From Streptomyces cellostaticus (GTDB lineage Bacteria > Actinomycetota > Actinomycetes > Streptomycetales > Streptomycetaceae), in NCBI RefSeq assembly GCF_001513965.1, contig NZ_KQ948017.1, positions 288,939 to 352,938 on the forward strand: DNA of 64,000 nt, written 5' to 3'. The notes beneath the pieces are model-generated. The model was given only the letters and a program-made list of their open reading frames with translations, searched no databases and was not told the DNA's origin. Positions 38,145-45,610 of the stretch are shown here, piece after piece. Within the stretch, counting starts at the first letter, position 1. Every line of letters begins with the position of its first letter. Made by a program: the position numbers and the translations under genes.

Positions 38145-38230
38145 GGGTGCTCCTTGTTGCCGAAGGGCCGGTTGCACCCGAACGATCCGGCCCGGCGGTT
38201 TCCCCCGGCAATGGACTCCCCTGCTCCGGC

Positions 38231-38242
38231 TCTTGCACTTTC
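38231..38242 (-). promoter_or_regulatory. Shared 12-bp motif GAAAGTGCAAGA upstream of the lectin-domain gene
   Basis: On the minus strand GAAAGTGCAAGA lies 87-98 bp before the start of the Asp-box/lectin gene. The same 12 bases occur 41-52 bp before the GH31 gene (50860-50871). Both genes encode secreted carbohydrate-active proteins. Confidence 0.4.
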
Positions 38243-38259
38243 GCGGCGGCGCGCGCGGC

Positions 38260-39450
38260 TCAGCCCGTGGCCTCGGCGACGGCGGACAGGGGGACGTCCC
38301 AGGCCAGTTGGCTGATCAGCGCGTCGTCTTCGGACCGGGCGCCGGGATTTGTGGCGGCGGTGCGCGAAGGGGTGTGGGTGCCGCGGGAGATGCCGCCGCT
38401 GACGGTGATGTTGTGCTCCACGCGCGGGCGGCGGTACTGCTCGTACATGGCGAACGCGGTGTGCGGATCGGGGGCGTCCCGCAGGGACTTGGCGAGGACG
38501 ACGGCGTCCTCCAGCGCCATCGAGGCTCCCTGCCCGGTGGCCGGGGAGGCCACATGGGCCGCGTCGCCGACGAGGAGGATGCGGCCCGCGTGCCAGGCGG
38601 TGCCGAGCGGCATCTCGGTGACGTTGGTGACCATGATGCGGTCGGCGCAGGCCGCGACGATGTCGCCGGCGGGGGTGGGGTCCTTGCGCAGGAGGCGGAG
38701 CAGCTCGTCGCGCCGGTCGGTGGCCGTGCGGTAGGCTGGCCCGTCGGCGGGCAGCGGGTCGCCTGCGATGCGGGCGAACCAGTACGTCTGCCCCGTGGGC
38801 GAGGGCGCGTAGCCGAAGGCGGCTTCGCTGCCGCGCACCATGGTGATGACGCCGGTGCCGTCGGTCACGGGGGCGCCGTCCGTGTAGCCGTAGAAGACGC
38901 GCTGGCCCGCATACCGGGGCTGCACCGCGGACCCGAGGACGAGCCGGCGCACGGTCGAGTTCAGGCCGTCCGCGCCGACGAGGAGGTCCGCGGTGGCGGT
39001 GCCTCCGTCGGAGAAGTGCGCGGTGACGCCGTCGGGGCCGCCCGCCACGGACACCAGCCGGGTGCCATGGTGCACGCAAATGCCGCGCCGGGCGGCCTCC
39101 GCCTGCAGGGCCGAGTTCAGCTCGCCGCGGCGCAGACAGCGGAAGCGCAGGGCCGGGTCGTCCGCCTCGCCCAGCGGTGCCTGTGTCAGCTCGGCGCCCC
39201 GGCTGTCGAGCAGGCGCAGCGAAGTCAGCGGAAAACCGATGGCCGTGACGGCGTCCGTGGCGTCGAGCTGGGCGAGGGCGCGCATGCCGTTGCTCGCCAG
39301 GGTCAGGAAGGCGCCGAGATCTTCGGCCGCGTCGGGATGCGACTCGAAGACCGTGACGCCGAAACCCGCCTTGTCCAGGCCCAGCGCTGCCGCCGTGCCC
39401 GCGATTCCGCCGCCGACCACCATGACGCTCGTCGCAGCCATCCGTGTCAC
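38260..39450 (-). CDS. FAD-dependent aromatic-type monooxygenase
   Basis: About 396 residues from GTG 39450 (GGGAGCGGA upstream; ATG 39441 is in frame). PHBH-fold signatures: SVMVVGGGIAGTAAALGLDKAG (FAD-binding GxGxxG), RCLRRGELNSALQ (mid-domain Arg motif) and RILLVGDAAHVASPATGQGA (GD motif contacting FAD and pyrophosphate). Such enzymes hydroxylate aromatic or polyketide-like substrates using NAD(P)H and O2. No biosynthetic cluster surrounds it, and it is separated from the lectin-domain gene by about 115 bases on the same strand. Confidence 0.9.
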   Translation of the reverse strand: MTRMAATSVMVVGGGIAGTAAALGLDKAGFGVTVFESHPDAAEDLGAFLTLASNGMRALAQLDATDAVTAIGFPLTSLRLLDSRGAELTQAPLGEADDPALRFRCLRRGELNSALQAEAARRGICVHHGTRLVSVAGGPDGVTAHFSDGGTATADLLVGADGLNSTVRRLVLGSAVQPRYAGQRVFYGYTDGAPVTDGTGVITMVRGSEAAFGYAPSPTGQTYWFARIAGDPLPADGPAYRTATDRRDELLRLLRKDPTPAGDIVAACADRIMVTNVTEMPLGTAWHAGRILLVGDAAHVASPATGQGASMALEDAVVLAKSLRDAPDPHTAFAMYEQYRRPRVEHNITVSGGISRGTHTPSRTAATNPGARSEDDALISQLAWDVPLSAVAEATG

Positions 39451-39579
39451 ACTCCGCTCCCGCCGACCATGTGGGCTGCATCCATCTAAGGGCAGCGCCG
39501 GGTTCGCGGAGAGTGCCGGGGGCCGAGAACCGGACAGGCCCGGGGGTGCGGCGGGGCGGCGCGTGTCCGGTTCCCCACC

Positions 39580-39623
39580 GGATCCTGCCGGGCCGGTGCT
39601 GTCCCCTCGGCCCGGCAGGATCC
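39580..39623. terminator. Hairpin terminator
   Basis: A perfect 15-bp stem GGATCCTGCCGGGCC (39580-39594) pairing with 39609-39623, loop 14 bases. It lies just beyond the small minus-strand frame at 39665-39868 and upstream of the monooxygenase gene, insulating the two. Confidence 0.75.
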
Positions 39624-39664
39624 TTGGCCGGCCTGCCACGCGGCGAGCCGCTCGTGCATGGCGG

Positions 39665-39868
39665 CTACGTCCCCGGACAGGGCGCCCTTGTCAGCGCAGC
39701 CCTGAGGTGCAGCCCGGTGACGTCGGTGCCGCGGGGCCGCAGCTCCAGGCGCACGCAGGTCAGCGGTACGGCGTCGGGGTGGGTGATGGTGTGCGGGTCA
39801 CGGGCGGTGGCGTAGACCTTGGCGGCGCCGCGGGCGCCCGGACTCCGGGTGACGAAACCGGTTGCTAG
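39665..39868 (-). pseudogene. Short coding remnant, unknown family
   Basis: 67 residues with strong third-position G/C bias (KVYATARDPHTITHP, VPLTCVRLELRPRG), followed by a terminator. The sequence looks like the C-terminal end of a larger strand-rich protein; the expected N-terminal part is absent because an A+T-rich promoter region abuts it. I cannot name the family. It could also be a genuine small protein. Confidence 0.35.
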
Positions 39869-39908
39869 CATGTAGCGATCATGACAATTCCGGGGTAGGT
39901 ATGCCCCT

Positions 39909-40877
39909 ATGGCGTTATGTCGATCACGATCGGGACGGACCAGGTTCGCGGCGTTCACCGCCGTCGTCGCACTCATGGTCGCGGGCTGCCAGGACGGCGG
40001 GGGCTCCGCCACCGACGGCGGGCGGCAGAAGCTGACCGTGGCGGCACTGCCGCTCACCGACTCGGCCGCCCTCTATCTCGCCCGGGACCGCGGGCTGTTC
40101 GCCAAGGAGGGCCTGGACGTCGACATCCGGCCCGTACAACAGAGCATCCAGGCGCTGCCCGCGCTGATCAAAGGCCAGGTGAACGTGATCGCGAGCGCCA
40201 ACTACGTCACCTACCTCCAGGCGTACGAGAAGGGCACCCTGGACCTGCGCATCCTCGCCGAGGGCGTCCGGATCGCCCCGCACATGATGGACGTCCTCGT
40301 GTCCAAGGACTCGGCGATCAGGACGCCGGCCGACCTCGCGGGCAAGAAGGTCGCCGTCGCCGTCCTCAACAACATCCAGTCGCTGACCCTGAACGCGATC
40401 CTCGACGCCCAGGGCGCCGGCCGGCCCGTCTACCGGCAGATCCTCTTCCCGCAGATGGGTCCCGCCCTGGAGCGGGACCAGGTGGACGCCGTCCACGCGG
40501 TCGAGCCCTTCGACACTGCGATCCAGGGCGAGCTGGGCGCCCGGGTGCTGCTGGACGCCGGCTCGGGGCCGGCCCTGGGCCTGTCCGCCAGCGGATACGT
40601 GACCACGCGGGCCTTCACGCAGAAGTACCCGAAGGCGGCGGCGGGCTTCCGGCGTGCCGTCGAGGCGGCCTCGAAGATCGCCGCTGAGGATCCGCGGGCC
40701 GTACGCACGGAGCTGCCGAAGTACACCAAGGTCACCGCGGACCAGGCCAGGTCGATCCACCTGCCCACGTATCCGGTGACCGCCGACGCCGCGCAACTGC
40801 GCCGTCTCGTCCGCCTCATGCGCGAACAGGGCCTGCTGAAGAAGAACCTCGACCCGGCGCCGTTGCTGGCCCCATGA
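39909..40877 (+). CDS. ABC-importer solute-binding lipoprotein (NMT1/SsuA-like)
   Basis: 322 residues. The lipoprotein signal ends in VALMVAGC (about residues 20-27). The mature part is a periplasmic-binding fold of the nitrate/sulfonate/thiamine-precursor type: LTVAALPLTDSAALYLARDRGLFAKEGLDV, IASANYVTYLQAYE, LAGKKVAVAVLNNIQ. It captures the substrate at the cell surface and hands it to the two permeases that follow. First gene of a five-gene operon; its stop overlaps the next start. Its promoter lies in the unusually A+T-rich 39860-39905 stretch. Confidence 0.88.
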   Translation: MALCRSRSGRTRFAAFTAVVALMVAGCQDGGGSATDGGRQKLTVAALPLTDSAALYLARDRGLFAKEGLDVDIRPVQQSIQALPALIKGQVNVIASANYVTYLQAYEKGTLDLRILAEGVRIAPHMMDVLVSKDSAIRTPADLAGKKVAVAVLNNIQSLTLNAILDAQGAGRPVYRQILFPQMGPALERDQVDAVHAVEPFDTAIQGELGARVLLDAGSGPALGLSASGYVTTRAFTQKYPKAAAGFRRAVEAASKIAAEDPRAVRTELPKYTKVTADQARSIHLPTYPVTADAAQLRRLVRLMREQGLLKKNLDPAPLLAP

Positions 40878-41686
40878 CGCGACGTCAGGAGCTGCTGCTC
40901 GGCGTCCTCGGCGCGGTGCTGGCCTTCGGCGCCTGCGAGGCGGTCTCCCGGGCCGGGCTCGTGCGGCGCAGCTATCTGCCGCCCGCCTCCGACGTCCTCG
41001 CCCGGGCCGCGCAACTGGCGGGCGACCGGGCCTTCCTCGACGGCGTCGGGGCCACGCTGCGGGCCTGGGCGCTGGGCCTCGGCCTCGCCTGCGCGATCGC
41101 CGTACCGCTGGGGCTGCTGCTGGGCGCGGTGCCGCTCCTCGACGCCGCCCTGCGCGCGATCGTCGAGTTCCTGCGGCCGTTGCCGTCCGTCGCGTTGATC
41201 CCGCTGGTGTCGCTGCTGCTCGGATCGGGAACCACGGCGGAGGTGACGCTGATCGCGTACGCGTCCCTGTGGCCGGTGCTGTTCAACACCGTCTACGGCC
41301 TCGCCGAGACCGATCCCCTCGCCAAGGACACGCTGCGTACCTTCGGCTTCGGGCGCCTCGCGGTGCTGCTGCGGGTGGAACTGCCCGGCACCGCACCGTT
41401 CATCGCCGCCGGGGTGCGGATCTCCGCCGCGGTCGCGCTGATCCTGGCCGTCGCCTCGGAGATCCTGTCCGGGTTCGGCCAGGGGCTCGGCATCTTCATC
41501 GCCCAGGCCGAGACGGCCACGGACGGCACCCGGGACGTCCTCGCGGGCGTCGTGTGGGCGGGCACCCTGGGGCTGGTGATCAACGGCGTACTGGTCGGGG
41601 CCGAACGGCGGCTGTTCCGCTGGGCCCACGAAACCCCGCCCGCGCGGCGGCAGCCGGGGCCGGAGCGGCAGGAGGCCCGCACATGA
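40874..41686 (+). CDS. ABC-importer permease (SsuC/TauC-like), first
   Basis: 270 residues, ATGA overlap with the binding-protein gene. Six helices; the conserved coupling segment is ALRTFGFGRLAVLLRVELPGTAPFIAAGVRISAA (split here: TLRTFGFGRLAVLLRVELPG, then the EAA loop's G residue). LPSVALIPLVSLLLG and AETATDGTRDVLAGVVWAG are typical of taurine/sulfonate/nitrate permeases. Forms the channel with the second permease. Cys-rich start (FGACEAVSRAG) is within the first helix. Confidence 0.88.
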   Translation: MTRRQELLLGVLGAVLAFGACEAVSRAGLVRRSYLPPASDVLARAAQLAGDRAFLDGVGATLRAWALGLGLACAIAVPLGLLLGAVPLLDAALRAIVEFLRPLPSVALIPLVSLLLGSGTTAEVTLIAYASLWPVLFNTVYGLAETDPLAKDTLRTFGFGRLAVLLRVELPGTAPFIAAGVRISAAVALILAVASEILSGFGQGLGIFIAQAETATDGTRDVLAGVVWAGTLGLVINGVLVGAERRLFRWAHETPPARRQPGPERQEART

Positions 41687-42660
41687 CGGCGGACCGGCGC
41701 CGGGCGCACCGTACTCCGGAGGGCTCCCGCACACACATGTCCCGGACCCCTGACGAGTCCCGCACCGGGCAGGCCCGCACCCCTGATGGCTCCCGCCCCG
41801 GCAAGGCCCTCGCCTCTGACGGCTCCCGCACGTGCCCTGCCCCTGCTGTGCAGAACTCCCGCTCCCGTTCCCGCCCGGCCCGTGCCGCCGTCCCCCTGCT
41901 GCTGCGCTGGTCGGTGCTTCTGGCCGCCGTCGTCGGCTGGGAGGCGGCCGCCCGTGCGCACGGCAGCGTGTACTTCCCGCCCCCGCTGCGTATCGCCCGC
42001 CACGCCCACGGCCTGTGGTTCTCCGGGCCTCTCGGCCACCTGTTCCTCACCCGGGCGGCCGTCGACACCATCCTGCCCAGCCTCGGGCGGATGGCGGCGG
42101 GATTCGTGCTCGCCGCCGTCGCCGGGATCGCCCTCGGAATCGCGGTGGGCCGCTCCCGGCGGGCGTACGCGCTGTGCAACCCGGTGCTCCAGTTCGCGCG
42201 GGCCGTTCCGCCGCCCGCCCTGGTGCCGGTGTTCGTCGTCGTCCTCGACTTCGGTACGCCCATGCAGGTGGCGTCGATCGCGTTCAGCGCCCTATGGCCG
42301 GTGCTGGTCAACTCGGCCGAGGGCGCCCGGGCCACGGACCCGCTGCGGCTGGAGGTGGCCGCGGTGCTGCGGCTGACGGGGCCCGAGCGGCTGTGGTTCC
42401 TCGTGCTGCCGTCCGCGCTGCCCCGGATCTTCGCGGGCCTCAGGCTGAGCCTGTCGCTGTCCCTGATCCTGATGGTCTTCTCGGAGCTGCTGCCGGGGAC
42501 CGCCGACGGCATCGGCTTCACGCTCACCGACGCCCAGACCCGGTCCGACCTGCTCACCGTGTGGTCCGCGCTGATGCTGCTCGGCGTCCTCGGTTTTCTC
42601 CTCAACACCGGCCTGCTGGCGGTCGAGAGGCGGCTCATCGGACCGGGGAGGTCCTCGTGA
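41683..42660 (+). CDS. ABC-importer permease, second, with a repetitive N-terminal extension
   Basis: 325 residues, overlapping the first permease by ATGA. The membrane part (from about residue 70) has six helices with VPVFVVVLDFGTPMQVASIAFSALW and the coupling loop LRLTGPERLWFLVLPSALPR. The first 65 residues are an unusual soluble extension with four imperfect copies of a (S/T)P(D/E)GSR-like unit, matched by tandem repetition in the DNA (about 41711-41835); this may be a recent expansion or the true start may be later. Heterodimer partner of the first permease. Confidence 0.85.
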   Translation: MTADRRRAHRTPEGSRTHMSRTPDESRTGQARTPDGSRPGKALASDGSRTCPAPAVQNSRSRSRPARAAVPLLLRWSVLLAAVVGWEAAARAHGSVYFPPPLRIARHAHGLWFSGPLGHLFLTRAAVDTILPSLGRMAAGFVLAAVAGIALGIAVGRSRRAYALCNPVLQFARAVPPPALVPVFVVVLDFGTPMQVASIAFSALWPVLVNSAEGARATDPLRLEVAAVLRLTGPERLWFLVLPSALPRIFAGLRLSLSLSLILMVFSELLPGTADGIGFTLTDAQTRSDLLTVWSALMLLGVLGFLLNTGLLAVERRLIGPGRSS

Positions 42661-44261
42661 CGGCAACGGTGCGCGACGCGGTCGTCCGGTTCCTGCGGGA
42701 CACCGGCATGACGACGGTCTTCGGCAACCCGGGTTCCACGGAGCTGCGCATGGTCCGTGACTGGCCGGACGACTTCACCTATGTGCTCGGGCTCCAGGAG
42801 TCCACCGCCGTGGGTATGGCGGCCGGACACGCCCTCGGCACCCGGCGCGCGGCTTTCGTCAGTCTGCACTCGGCCGGCGGAGTGGGGCATGCGCTCGGCG
42901 CCGTCTTCAACGCTTTCCGCGACCGGGTGCCCCTGGTGATCGTGGCGGGCCAGCAGGCACGCGCGCTGATCCAGCTGCGGCCGTTCCTCGGCGCCGACGA
43001 CCCGGCCCTGTTCCCGCGTCCGTACGTGAAGTACGCCCGCCAGCCGGAGCGGGCCGAGGACGTGCCGGCCGTGCTCGCCGAGGCGTACCGGATCGCGATG
43101 ACGCATCCGCGCGGCCCGGTCTTCGTCTCCGTGCCCGAGGACGACTGGGACCGGCCCGCCGAGGCGGTCGCGCCCCGCATGGTGCACTCCGCGTTCACGG
43201 CCCGCCCGGAGGTCCTCGCCGGCCTCGCCGCCCGGCTCGACGCCTCAGCCCGCCCAGCCCTGGTGGTCGGCCCCGGCGTGGACGACGAGGACGCGCTGGA
43301 CGAGGTCCGGGCGCTGGCCGAGCGGCTCCGGGCCGGGGTCTGGATCAGCCCCCTGTCCGGCCGCTCCGGGTTCCCGGAGTCGCACCCGCTGTTCCAGGGC
43401 TTCCTGCCACCGGTCGCCGGCCCGCTGGCCGCACGCCTGGCGCCGTACGACGTGGTGGTGGCCCTCGGCGCACCGGTGTTCACGTACCACGTGGCGGACG
43501 GCGGGCCGCCGCTTGCGCCGGGCACCGAGCTGTTCCACCTGGACTGCGATCCGGGGCAGGCCGCCTGGCTGCCCACCGGCACCAGCATCGTGACGACGCT
43601 GGGGCCCGCGCTGGCCCGGCTCGCCGAGCTGGTGAAGGAAGCGGACCGCGACCCGCCGCCGCCCCGCCCCGCACCCCCGGCGGCTTGCGCGCAGGGGCCT
43701 CTCACCCCGGAGCTGTTCTTCGATCTGCTGCACGCCCGGCTGCCGCGCGACCGGGTGCTCGTCGAGGAGGCCCCCAGTCATCGTGACGCCCTGCACGCGC
43801 GCGTGCCGGTGGACCTGAGCGGCGGCTTCCTCACCACGGGCAGCGGAGCGCTCGGCTGGGGCCTGCCCCTCGCGGTCGGCCGGGCGCTCGCCGACGGCCA
43901 CCGGGTGGTGTGCGTGGTCGGCGACGGCTCGGCGCTCTACTCCGTGCAGGCCCTGTGGAGCGCGGCCCGGTACGCGGCACCCGTCACCTACGTGCTCCTC
44001 GACAACGGCGGGTACGGGGCCGTCCGCGCGCTGGGCCGCCGGATCGGTATCGCGCACGTTCCCGGTACGGACATCGAGGGCATCGACTTCACGGGCCTCG
44101 CGCAGTCCTTCGGCTGCCCCGCGGCCCGCGCCGAGCGCCCCGACGAACTGCCGGCCGCTCTCGACCACGCTCTGGGCCTGGGCGACGACGCGGGCCCGTT
44201 CCTGCTCCAGCTGCGGGTGACCGGCAGCGCGGGCGCCCTGTACGAGCCCTGGGCCGGGTGA
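42657..44261 (+). CDS. Benzoylformate-decarboxylase-like ThDP enzyme
   Basis: 534 residues from GTG 42657, overlapping the permease stop. Three thiamine-diphosphate enzyme domains: N-terminal PYR domain with FGNPGSTELRM, the activating Glu in LQESTAVGMAAG and the active-site His in SLHSAGGVGHALG, characteristic of benzoylformate decarboxylase; a central domain; and a PP domain with VVGDGSALYSVQALWSAARY...LLDNGGYG binding Mg-ThDP. It should decarboxylate an aromatic 2-oxo acid to an aldehyde. Its position inside an ABC-importer operon suggests that the importer supplies the substrate. Confidence 0.88.
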   Translation: MTATVRDAVVRFLRDTGMTTVFGNPGSTELRMVRDWPDDFTYVLGLQESTAVGMAAGHALGTRRAAFVSLHSAGGVGHALGAVFNAFRDRVPLVIVAGQQARALIQLRPFLGADDPALFPRPYVKYARQPERAEDVPAVLAEAYRIAMTHPRGPVFVSVPEDDWDRPAEAVAPRMVHSAFTARPEVLAGLAARLDASARPALVVGPGVDDEDALDEVRALAERLRAGVWISPLSGRSGFPESHPLFQGFLPPVAGPLAARLAPYDVVVALGAPVFTYHVADGGPPLAPGTELFHLDCDPGQAAWLPTGTSIVTTLGPALARLAELVKEADRDPPPPRPAPPAACAQGPLTPELFFDLLHARLPRDRVLVEEAPSHRDALHARVPVDLSGGFLTTGSGALGWGLPLAVGRALADGHRVVCVVGDGSALYSVQALWSAARYAAPVTYVLLDNGGYGAVRALGRRIGIAHVPGTDIEGIDFTGLAQSFGCPAARAERPDELPAALDHALGLGDDAGPFLLQLRVTGSAGALYEPWAG

Positions 44262-44264
44262 GGG

Positions 44265-45017
44265 ATGCTGCGTCTCGACTCCGTGCGCCAGCGCTACGGC
44301 GACCACCCCGTGCTGGACGGCATCAGCCTGACCGTGCCCGATGGCCAGCTGCTGTGCGTCGTCGGTCCGTCCGGCTGTGGCAAGTCCACGCTCCTGCGCA
44401 CCATCGCCGGGCTGCTGCCCGCGCACGAGGGCACGATCACGGTCGACGGCACTCCGGTGACCGGCGTACCCGAGCGGCTCGCGGTCGTCTTCCAGGAGTA
44501 CGGCCGCTCGCTGCTGCCCTGGCTCACCGTCCGCGACAACGTGGCCCTGCCCCTGCGGCGCCGGGGCCTTCGACGGGCGGCCCGGCACGCCGAGGCCGAG
44601 GCCATCCTCGAACGCGTCGGCCTGTCCGGGGTGGCCCGCCGGCATCCCCGGCAGCTCTCGGGCGGAATGCAGCAGCGCGTCGCCATCGCCCGCGCGCTGG
44701 TCTGCCGGCCCTCCCTGCTGCTCATGGACGAGCCGTTCGGCTCCCTGGACGCCCGTACCCGCGAGGACCTGGAGGACCTGCTCCTCGAAGTGCACCGCGC
44801 CGACGGCACGACCATCGTGTTCGTCACCCACGACATCGACGAGAGCGTCTACGTCGGCGACCGCGTCGTCGTCCTCTCCCACGGCCCCGGCTCTCGTGTC
44901 GTCCGGGATCTGGCGGTCGACCTGCCCGGCGAGCGCGACCAGATCGGCACGCGGGGCCTGCCCGGTTTCGTGGCGCTGCGCACGGAGGTGGGACGGGCGG
45001 TGCGGCACGGCGAGTGA
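44265..45017 (+). CDS. ABC-importer ATPase (SsuB/TauB-like)
   Basis: 250 residues. Walker A GPSGCGKST (about 34-42), Q-loop VFQEYGRSLLPWL, signature LSGGMQQRVAIARAL, Walker B LLLMDEPFGSLD and the H-loop VTHDIDES. The Q-loop context SLLPWLTV is typical of nitrate/sulfonate/taurine systems. It starts 3 bases after the decarboxylase stop. With the binding protein and two permeases it completes the importer. Confidence 0.93.
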   Translation: MLRLDSVRQRYGDHPVLDGISLTVPDGQLLCVVGPSGCGKSTLLRTIAGLLPAHEGTITVDGTPVTGVPERLAVVFQEYGRSLLPWLTVRDNVALPLRRRGLRRAARHAEAEAILERVGLSGVARRHPRQLSGGMQQRVAIARALVCRPSLLLMDEPFGSLDARTREDLEDLLLEVHRADGTTIVFVTHDIDESVYVGDRVVVLSHGPGSRVVRDLAVDLPGERDQIGTRGLPGFVALRTEVGRAVRHGE

Positions 45018-45064
45018 GGCCGGGGCATCCTGGGAGCCGTACCCGGAGGCCGGGAGGTGCGGGC

Positions 45065-45565
45065 ATGCGGTGGTGGGCCGGTGGTTGCGTGGTGGCCGCG
45101 GTCGTCGTGCTGGCGGGCTGCGGGGCGTCGACAGGCTCAGGGGCCAGGTCGTCCGGGAGCCGCTCGCCGCAGCCGTCGCACCCGGCTGCGTCCCCCACCG
45201 CGGCCACGGCCTCCGCGTCGGCGGGCACGTGCGCCGCCGGGCATGCGGAGGTCATCGTCTCGCCCGGTGATCCGGTCCGGCGGCGGCTGTGCGTGCGGCC
45301 CGGGACCGTGGTGACGCTCGTGCTGCGGCCGCGCGTGGACGACAAGCGGTGGGCGGGCGCGCTCAGTTCCGCCCCCGCCCTCGTGCTGCCGTCCGGATGG
45401 CGCCTGGACGGTGACGGCACCGCCCACGCGACCCTGCGGTGCGCGGGCACCCGGGGCGGTACGGCCGAGATCACGCTGGAAGCCAAGGCACCGGATGTGG
45501 CGGGTGCCGCGCGGGGCGTGTTCACGCTGGAGGTGAGCGTGGTGCCGTATCCGCAGAACGGGTGA
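45065..45565 (+). CDS. Small lipoprotein, unknown function
   Basis: 166 residues. Signal WWAGGCVVAAVVVLAGC ends in a lipobox at about residue 19; a Ser/Pro/Thr linker to residue 50 leads to a compact all-beta domain with two Cys pairs (GTCAAG, RRRLCV; LRCAGT) and a closing VFTLEVSVVPYPQNG strand. No family is recognised. It follows the importer ATPase by 47 bases and may be the operon's last gene; its stop codon lies within the terminator stem. Confidence 0.7.
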   Translation: MRWWAGGCVVAAVVVLAGCGASTGSGARSSGSRSPQPSHPAASPTAATASASAGTCAAGHAEVIVSPGDPVRRRLCVRPGTVVTLVLRPRVDDKRWAGALSSAPALVLPSGWRLDGDGTAHATLRCAGTRGGTAEITLEAKAPDVAGAARGVFTLEVSVVPYPQNG

Positions 45566-45592
45566 CCCCGCGGCTGCCGGGGTCACCCGTTC
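45556..45592. terminator. Bidirectional terminator
   Basis: A 15-bp perfect stem, GAACGGGTGACCCCG (45556-45570) pairing with 45578-45592, with a 7-base loop. It overlaps the end of the lipoprotein gene and lies 18 bases beyond the stop of the convergent BNR-repeat gene. Confidence 0.85.
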
Positions 45593-45610
45593 CTCGGCCC
45601 TGCGGGCCGG

